The notes under the pieces: model-generated | What the model saw: only the letters and a program-made list of their open reading frames with translations | Database searches by the model: none | What the model was told of the DNA's origin: nothing | Assembly: GCA_937911795.1 (NCBI GenBank) | Contig: CALDPJ010000013.1 | Location: 1 to 18,358, forward strand | DNA length: 18,358 nt | Source: an uncultured Flavobacteriales bacterium | GTDB taxonomy: Bacteria > Bacteroidota > Bacteroidia > Flavobacteriales_D > SKUL01 | Direction: 5' to 3' | Shown here: positions 12,877 through 18,358 of the stretch, in pieces | Numbering within the stretch: position 1 is the first letter of the stretch | Layout: the number at the start of each line of letters is the position of its first letter | Translations under genes and position numbers: made by a program

Positions 12877-15447
12877 TTATTCAACGTCTCCGTCGCTTTC
12901 TTTTTTCTTCTTCTTTTTGACTTTCTGCACATTCACCCGAATTTCTTCGGCTTTAGCGTCAAAATCCACCAGGATGGTATCTCCTTCGCTGATGTTTGAA
13001 TTGATGATTTCTTCCGCCAGCGGATCTTCCAGGAATTTCTGAATGGCTCTTCTCAGCGGTCGTGCTCCGAATTTTTCATCATATCCTTTGTCGACGATAT
13101 AATCTTTCGCTTCAGGAGTCAGGCTGATCTGATAACCCAAATCTTCGAGACGGTGGTATAATTTGTCCAGCTCGATGTCGATGATCTTATGGATGTCTTC
13201 TCTGGAGAGTGGATTGAACAGTACAATATCGTCCACCCGATTCAGGAATTCAGGAGCAAAAGTCTTTTTCAGGGCGTTTTCAATTACTCCTTTCTGAATC
13301 TCAGTTTCCTGCGCCTTTCGGGTTTGAGTGCCGAATCCAACTCCTGTTCCGAAATCGGAGAGTTGTCGGGCACCAATATTCGAAGTCATAATCATGATCG
13401 TATTCCTGAAATCAACTCTTCTTCCAAGACTGTCGGTAAGCTGGCCATCATCGAGTGCCTGCAGCAACAGGTTGAAAACGTCAGGATGCGCTTTTTCGAT
13501 TTCGTCCAACAAAATAATCGAGTAGGGGTGTCGCCGGACTTTTTCTGTCAGCTGACCACCTTCTTCATAACCGATGTATCCGGGAGGTGCGCCGATAAGT
13601 CGCGACACTGCAAATTTCTCCATGTACTCGCTCATGTCAATGCGAATCAAAGCATCTTCCGAACTGAACATCAATTTCGACAGTTCTTTTGCCAATTGGG
13701 TTTTTCCTACCCCTGTTGGTCCGAGGAAAATAAATGAGCCGATGGGTTTATTCGGATCTTTTAATCCGGCACGGTTTCGCTGAATGGCTTTTACAACTTT
13801 TTTCACCGCTTCGGCCTGACCGATAACTGTAGCCGTTAAATCTTCGCCCATGCGCATGAGTTTACCGCTTTCTTTTTCGGCAATTCGCTGAACCGGAATG
13901 CCGGTCATCATGGCAACTACTTCTTCCACGTCGTCCACGGTTACATTCACCCGGTGATTACGGGCCTCCTGTTCCCATCTTAATTTGGCGGCTTCGAGCT
14001 CCTCGTTTAGCTGACGTTCCTTGTCGCGTAGTTTTGCAGCTTCTTCATATTTCTGGCTGCGCACCACACGGTTCTTTTCTTCTTTAACCTCTTCGATGCT
14101 TTTTTCGGCGTCGATGATTTCCTTGGGAACGTTGATATTGGTAATGTGTACGCGGGAGCCTACCTCATCCAACGCATCGATCGCTTTATCCGGTAGGTGC
14201 CGGTCGCTGATGTAGCGGTTGGTGAGAACGGCACAGGATTTTATGGCTTCATCACTGTATACGACGTTGTGGTGTTCTTCGTACTTCTCCTTGATGTTGT
14301 GAAGAATCTGGATGGTTTCATCGATTGAGGTTGGTTCGACAAGTACCTTTTGAAAACGTCGCTCCAGCGCTCCGTCTTTTTCGATGTATTGTCGGTACTC
14401 ATCCAGCGTAGTAGCTCCTATGCATTGAATTTCACCACGTGCTAGCGCAGGTTTAAACATGTTCGAAGCATCGAGTGACCCCGACGCACCGCCGGCACCG
14501 ACGATGGTGTGAATTTCATCTATGAACAATATCACATCCGGAGATCGTTCGAGTTCGTTCATTACGGCTTTCATACGCTCTTCGAACTGGCCGCGGTATT
14601 TGGTTCCGGCAACGAGTGAAGCTACGTCAAGCGCTACAATCCGCTTGTTGAACAGCACACGCGATACTTTCTTCTGAGTAATCCGAAGCGCCAAACCCTC
14701 TGCAATGGCCGATTTACCCACTCCGGGTTCACCGATCAATACGGGGTTGTTCTTTTTCCGACGGCTCAGGATCTGAGAAACCCGTTCGATTTCGAGCTCG
14801 CGCCCAACAATCGGATCGAGTTTATCGTCTTCGGCCATTTTGGTCAGATCGCGCCCGAAATTATCGAGCACCGGAGTTTTCGATTTGCTTTCTCCGGATT
14901 TGCGGGGCGTGCTGCTTCCGCTGAATGATCCTGTTCCGCCCTCGTCATCATCGTCTGATGTGCTGCCGGGAAAATCGGCACGTGGCTCGTCAAATTCTAT
15001 TTCGTCTTGATTGCCCATAGTTCCTCGTAATTCGTCTTTTACGGTGTCGTAGTTAATGTTGAACTTCATCAACGATTTGGTAGCAACGTTCTCTTCGTCT
15101 TTCAGAATAGAAAGCAGAAGATGCTCGGTGCCAATCGTGTTGCTTTTGAAAATCTTTGCTTCAAGGTACGTGATCTTCAGAACTTTTTCGGCTTGTTTAA
15201 CCAACGGAAGATTTCCGGAAGATCTTGAGCGGGAGGAGGAGGATTTAATCGAATTCTCTACCAACTGCCGCAGCCGTTGTAAATCGGTGTTCAACGATTT
15301 CATAATGCGTACAGCTGTTCCTTCTCCTTCGCGAATAATTCCCAACAATAAATGTTCTACTCCTATATAATCGTGTCCCAACCGCAGCGCTTCTTCGCGA
15401 CTGAAGCTGATGACATCTTTAACTCGTGGTGAAAATTTGGCTTCCAT
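12877..15447 (-). CDS. clpC: ATP-dependent Clp protease ATP-binding subunit ClpC
   Basis: ClpC is a hexameric AAA+ unfoldase that feeds substrates to ClpP. The 856-residue protein has the complete order: two Clp N repeats (about 2-68 and 80-142), a first AAA+ domain with Walker A GEPGVGKS (239-246) and Walker B ILFIDE (306-311), and a UVR/M-domain insert (about 445-482, VVRSQKYEEAAKLRDKERQL). A second AAA+ domain has GPTGVGKT (576-583) and LLDEIEKAHP (647-656). The ClpP-docking loop has VGF at 703-705. The link between N-domain and first AAA+ module (145-195) is acidic, Ser/Gly-rich and longer than usual. The C-terminus is a run of lysines with an acidic end. Start at 15447 gives the standard MEAKFSPRVK. 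It diverges from gyrA. Confidence 0.97.
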   Translation of the reverse strand: MEAKFSPRVKDVISFSREEALRLGHDYIGVEHLLLGIIREGEGTAVRIMKSLNTDLQRLRQLVENSIKSSSSRSRSSGNLPLVKQAEKVLKITYLEAKIFKSNTIGTEHLLLSILKDEENVATKSLMKFNINYDTVKDELRGTMGNQDEIEFDEPRADFPGSTSDDDDEGGTGSFSGSSTPRKSGESKSKTPVLDNFGRDLTKMAEDDKLDPIVGRELEIERVSQILSRRKKNNPVLIGEPGVGKSAIAEGLALRITQKKVSRVLFNKRIVALDVASLVAGTKYRGQFEERMKAVMNELERSPDVILFIDEIHTIVGAGGASGSLDASNMFKPALARGEIQCIGATTLDEYRQYIEKDGALERRFQKVLVEPTSIDETIQILHNIKEKYEEHHNVVYSDEAIKSCAVLTNRYISDRHLPDKAIDALDEVGSRVHITNINVPKEIIDAEKSIEEVKEEKNRVVRSQKYEEAAKLRDKERQLNEELEAAKLRWEQEARNHRVNVTVDDVEEVVAMMTGIPVQRIAEKESGKLMRMGEDLTATVIGQAEAVKKVVKAIQRNRAGLKDPNKPIGSFIFLGPTGVGKTQLAKELSKLMFSSEDALIRIDMSEYMEKFAVSRLIGAPPGYIGYEEGGQLTEKVRRHPYSIILLDEIEKAHPDVFNLLLQALDDGQLTDSLGRRVDFRNTIMIMTSNIGARQLSDFGTGVGFGTQTRKAQETEIQKGVIENALKKTFAPEFLNRVDDIVLFNPLSREDIHKIIDIELDKLYHRLEDLGYQISLTPEAKDYIVDKGYDEKFGARPLRRAIQKFLEDPLAEEIINSNISEGDTILVDFDAKAEEIRVNVQKVKKKKKKESDGDVE

Positions 15448-15534
15448 ATTAATCGTTTCGGCTCCTTTTATGGTATTCCTGAGGTTTTTGTACTGAACGG
15501 AATAATCCTAAGATACAGTATTTTTAACTGTTTT

Positions 15535-15542
15535 CAAATTTA
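15535..15542 (-). promoter_or_regulatory. Possible -7 element of clpC
   Basis: On the minus strand TAAATTTG fits TAnnTTTG and would give a leader of about 80 bases before the clpC ATG at 15447. No matching TTG is found 19-21 bases upstream, and no classical CIRCE or CtsR site was recognised. Confidence 0.3.
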
Positions 15543-15586
15543 GAACAAGTACCTTTGACGACTGGTTCAGACAGTGCTCAATTATC

Positions 15587-15634
15587 AACAAAATTTTGTT
15601 TAAAACAAACACCTGAATTCAGGTTTCAGGCCTG
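15587..15634. repeat. Cluster of perfect palindromes in the clpC-gyrA spacer
   Basis: Three palindromes lie in 48 bases: AACAAAATTTTGTT (15587-15600), ACCTGAATTCAGGT (15611-15624) and CAGGCCTG (15627-15634). The first also overlaps an inverted repeat TTTGTTT/AAACAAA (15595-15609, one-base centre). TTCAGG occurs twice, seven bases apart (15618 and 15625). A possible gyrA promoter, TTTC at 15624-15627 and TACCTTCG at 15646-15653 with 18 bases between, overlaps the right end of the cluster. The rest of the spacer (15448-15702) shows no gene. A regulatory role is inference. Confidence 0.55.
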
Positions 15635-15702
15635 TCGAATTTGGGTACCTTCGGGCTCCTTTACTGCTAATGGGAATATACTAATAATTTAATTGACAGA
15701 AC

Positions 15703-18171
15703 ATGATTGAAGGCGAAAAAATTATACCAATTAACATAGAGGATGAGATGCGATCAGCCTACATCGATTATTCGATGTCGGTTATTGTTTCCAGGGCTTT
15801 GCCGGATGTGCGGGACGGATTAAAACCGGTTCACCGACGGGTGTTGTACGGCATGCTCGATCTTGGTGTAATGTCCAACAGAGCCCATAAAAAATCCGCC
15901 AGAATTGTCGGGGAAGTACTGGGTAAGTATCACCCGCATGGTGACACCTCTGTTTATGATACAATGGTTCGAATGGCCCAGGACTGGTCGTTGCGATACC
16001 CGCTGGTCGATGGCCAGGGTAACTTCGGTTCGGTAGATGGCGACAGTCCGGCAGCAATGCGTTATACAGAAGCTCGACTGCGGAAAATTGCCGAGGAAAT
16101 GCTCGCTGACCTGGATAAGGACACCGTTGATTTCACGCCCAACTTTGATGACTCGCTGACAGAGCCGAGCGTTCTGCCTGCAAAAGTTCCGCAGTTATTA
16201 ATGAATGGTGCCAGTGGAATTGCCGTAGGTATGGCCACCAATATGCCACCGCACAACATATCCGAAGTAATAGACGGTGTCATAGCCTACATCGACAACC
16301 GCGAAATTGATGTTGCCGGATTGATGCAATACATCAAAGCACCCGATTTCCCCACCGGCGGAATCATCTATGGTTACGAAGGAGTGAAGCAGGCGTTTGA
16401 AACCGGACGTGGAAGAGTAATGATGCGCGCCAAAGCACTGTTCGAAGAAAGCAGCACTGGTCGCGAATCCATCATCGTTACCGAAATCCCTTACCAGGTA
16501 AATAAGGCGGAGATGATCAAACGCACCGCCGAGCTGATCAACGAAGGAAAAATTGATGGAATTTCTGACTTACGCGATGAGAGCGATCGTCAGGGAATGC
16601 GCATTGTATACGAATTGAAACGAGACGCCATTCCAAATGTCGTCCTCAATACACTTTATAAATTTACCGCGCTGCAGACCTCTTTCTCGGTCAATAATGT
16701 AGCGCTGGTAAAAGGTCGTCCGGAAATGTTGAACCTCCGGGATATGGTGGAGCATTTTGTTGAGCACCGTCATGAGGTAGTTATCCGACGAACCAAATAC
16801 GAACTTAAAAAAGCCGAAGACCGCGCACACATCCTCGAAGGATTGTTGATTGCGCTGGATCACCTGGATGAAGTAATCGCTTTAATCCGCGGAAGCCAGA
16901 CTCCTGAAGAAGCCCGCGTAGGTTTGATGGAGAAATTTGCACTGTCCGAAATTCAGGCCCGGGCCATTCTCGACCTGAGATTGCAGAAACTTACCGGACT
17001 GGAGCGCGACAAGATTAAGGAAGAACACGCAGAGTTGATGAAACTCATCGATTACCTGAAATCCATTCTTGCCGATGAAGGTCTGCGCATGAAGATCATC
17101 AAGGATGAACTTGTGGAGATGAAAGAGCGATACGGAGATGAAAGACGCTCGGTTATTGAATACTCCGCTTCCGAAATGAGCATCGAAGATCTGATTCCGG
17201 ATGACACTGTGGTGGTGACGATTTCACACCTTGGTTACATCAAAAGAACGAGCCTGATCGAATATAAAACACAGGCCAGAGGAGGAGTAGGATCCCGCGG
17301 AAGTACTACCCGTGATCAGGATTTCCTCGAACACCTCTTCATCGCCACGAACCACAACTACCTGCTGATCTTTACCGAAAAAGGTAAATGTTTCTGGATG
17401 CGGGTGTTTGAAATTCCCGAAGGAACAAAAGCGTCAAAAGGGCGGGCCATTCAGAACATGATCAACATCGAGTCCGACGATCGCGTAATGGCGTACATCA
17501 ACGTTCAGGATCTGAAGAACGAAGAGTACATCAACAGCCATTATGTAATTATGGCTACCAAAAACGGAGTCGTTAAAAAGACTACGTTGGAGTCGTATTC
17601 CCGTCCGCGTGCCAACGGTATCAATGCGATCACGATCAAGGAAGGCGATCAGCTGCTCGAAGCGAAATTAACCAACGGATCTTCTGAAATCATTCTTGCC
17701 AAGCGCTCCGGAAAAGCCATTCGTTTCAACGAGGCTTCTGTGCGCGCTGTAGGTCGAAATGCACAGGGAGTAAAAGGTGTTACGCTCGAAGGAAAAGACG
17801 ATGAAGTAGTGGGGATGGTTTGTGTTTCCGAACCGGACGCCACCATTCTTGTGGTTTCTGAAAAAGGATACGGAAAACGAACCTTCCTGAATGATCCGGA
17901 AAGCGGAGAACCCATTTACCGCATTACACACCGTGGAGGAAAAGGGGTGAAGACGCTCAATGTAACGGATAAAACCGGCGCATTGATTGCCATTCGTTCG
18001 GTAAACGATCGCGACGATCTGATGATCATCAATAAATCGGGCATAACGATCCGCATGAAAGTAGAATCCATGCGTGTAATGGGAAGAGCTACACAGGGAG
18101 TGCGATTGATCAATCTTCGTGGTGACGATTCCATTGCAGCCGTTGCCAATCGCTCACCTGCCAGGGTCTGA
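15703..18171 (+). CDS. gyrA: DNA gyrase subunit A
   Basis: GyrA is the DNA-cleaving subunit of gyrase, which supercoils DNA with GyrB. The 822-residue protein has the N-terminal winged-helix/tower domain with catalytic Y121 in AAMRYTEARL, preceded by the quinolone region HPHGDTSVYD (77-86). Residue 82, equivalent to E. coli S83, is Thr, and D86 is kept. A coiled-coil and gate segment spans about 350-480. The C-terminal beta-pinwheel from about 495 carries a GyrA-box-like QARGGVG (524-530), changed from QRRGGKG, and the later blades repeat VGR/ATQGV-type turns. This box assigns it to GyrA rather than ParC, with the changes noted as odd. It diverges from clpC. Length is slightly short of some gyrases because the acidic tail is missing. 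Confidence 0.95.
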   Translation: MIEGEKIIPINIEDEMRSAYIDYSMSVIVSRALPDVRDGLKPVHRRVLYGMLDLGVMSNRAHKKSARIVGEVLGKYHPHGDTSVYDTMVRMAQDWSLRYPLVDGQGNFGSVDGDSPAAMRYTEARLRKIAEEMLADLDKDTVDFTPNFDDSLTEPSVLPAKVPQLLMNGASGIAVGMATNMPPHNISEVIDGVIAYIDNREIDVAGLMQYIKAPDFPTGGIIYGYEGVKQAFETGRGRVMMRAKALFEESSTGRESIIVTEIPYQVNKAEMIKRTAELINEGKIDGISDLRDESDRQGMRIVYELKRDAIPNVVLNTLYKFTALQTSFSVNNVALVKGRPEMLNLRDMVEHFVEHRHEVVIRRTKYELKKAEDRAHILEGLLIALDHLDEVIALIRGSQTPEEARVGLMEKFALSEIQARAILDLRLQKLTGLERDKIKEEHAELMKLIDYLKSILADEGLRMKIIKDELVEMKERYGDERRSVIEYSASEMSIEDLIPDDTVVVTISHLGYIKRTSLIEYKTQARGGVGSRGSTTRDQDFLEHLFIATNHNYLLIFTEKGKCFWMRVFEIPEGTKASKGRAIQNMINIESDDRVMAYINVQDLKNEEYINSHYVIMATKNGVVKKTTLESYSRPRANGINAITIKEGDQLLEAKLTNGSSEIILAKRSGKAIRFNEASVRAVGRNAQGVKGVTLEGKDDEVVGMVCVSEPDATILVVSEKGYGKRTFLNDPESGEPIYRITHRGGKGVKTLNVTDKTGALIAIRSVNDRDDLMIINKSGITIRMKVESMRVMGRATQGVRLINLRGDDSIAAVANRSPARV

Positions 18172-18209
18172 ACAGGAGAACTAATAAGCATCACTATGCT
18201 GCTGAATAG

Positions 18210-18358
18210 AGACAGACGCTTCATGGCAACCCCCTTGAAAAAGAGGCTGGCTTATTGGCCTGTTTTGAAAGTAATCTTCCTGAGGCACAACAGTTACTGG
18301 ATCAATTTCCTGAAATAAAGGAAGATATTAAAAACGAAAAATTGAATTGGGAAATTAT
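18210..18358 (+). CDS. Partial reading frame of unknown protein, no clear start, cut by window end
   Basis: After gyrA a frame is open from 18210 (TAG at 18207-18209 before it) to the window end. From about 18237 it encodes a coding-looking stretch EKEAGLLACFESNLPEAQQ then LLDQFPEIKEDIKN. This resembles the N-terminal helices of Bacteroidota anti-sigma-like proteins, but the similarity is weak. No ATG or GTG is in frame; TTG 18255 is the only usual alternative start. An ATG at 18196 opens the neighbouring frame (MLLNRDRRFMATPL) and would join this frame if one base were missing in the C5 run at 18230-18234 or the A5 run at 18238-18242. It could be a frameshifted gene, a sequencing error, or a TTG start. 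Confidence 0.4.

Noticed and set aside
13189..13737. A 182-codon plus-strand open frame inside clpC
   Set aside because: It is the antisense shadow of the second AAA+ domain of ClpC, which has all its motifs intact.
15703..18171. Thr82 of GyrA as a quinolone-resistance mutation
   Set aside because: Thr at this position is, to my knowledge, natural in some bacteria including flavobacteria, so it is not evidence of acquired resistance.
1..18358. CRISPR arrays, tRNA or rRNA genes, transposons, phage or defence genes
   Set aside because: No repeat-spacer pattern, cloverleaf, transposase or terminal inverted repeat was seen; gene content is core chromosomal.

Overview
This window looks like an ordinary stretch of core chromosome from a member of the Bacteroidota, most likely a free-living aerobic relative of the Flavobacteriales or Sphingobacteriales. 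Signs for this are promoters with the -7 element TAnnTTTG, few visible Shine-Dalgarno sequences, a Bacteroidota-style HMG-CoA lyase, signal peptides ending in AQ, a GufA-type ZIP transporter, and a divergent clpC/gyrA pair. The exact taxon cannot be read from the sequence. I see no tRNA, rRNA, CRISPR array, insertion sequence, phage gene or integration scar.

Layout, left to right. Positions 1-96 hold the 3' end of a probable msrA. Next come an M14-type succinylglutamate desuccinylase/aspartoacylase-family zinc enzyme (284-1426, +) and a predicted outer-membrane beta-barrel protein (1514-2128, +). A minus-strand operon follows: an MntR/DtxR-family metal regulator, a ZIP metal transporter and smpB (4079 down to 2133). 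It is preceded by an inverted-repeat operator that overlaps its probable promoter. Upstream on the same strand, behind its own terminator, lies a Mn-type superoxide dismutase (4197-4799).

Divergent from sodA are pyrD (4985-6022), a secreted esterase/PHB-depolymerase-like hydrolase that overlaps the end of pyrD, and HMG-CoA lyase (7034-7912). The stop codon of HMG-CoA lyase overlaps that of a convergent membrane metallophosphoesterase (7909-9165, -). Upstream of the phosphoesterase on the minus strand are a cytochrome-c-like lipoprotein (9212-9610), a single-pass anti-sigma-like protein (9653-10444), an ECF sigma factor (10441-11037) and a secreted protein of unknown function (11041-12060). 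The last three are packed with 4-base overlap or 3-base gap and form one regulatory operon.

On the plus strand, 12183-12835 holds a DUF493 protein and a small membrane-anchored protein with a FlgD/T9SS-tail-like beta domain. A bidirectional terminator separates it from clpC (12877-15447, -). ClpC and gyrA (15703-18171, +) diverge from a 255-base spacer that contains a cluster of perfect palindromes. After gyrA an open frame without a normal start runs off the end of the window.

Functional links. The MntR-like regulator, ZIP transporter and MnSOD suggest a local manganese (or iron/manganese) homeostasis and oxidative-stress neighbourhood, with msrA also concerned with oxidative damage. SmpB (ribosome rescue) and ClpC (protein unfolding and degradation) are housekeeping protein-quality genes. 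PyrD, HMG-CoA lyase and GyrA are core metabolism and DNA topology. The least explained unit is the secreted protein / ECF sigma / anti-sigma operon. The secreted protein resembles the soluble tail of DUF2723 membrane proteins, and I regard this operon as the best candidate for something undescribed, though nothing here proves a new system.
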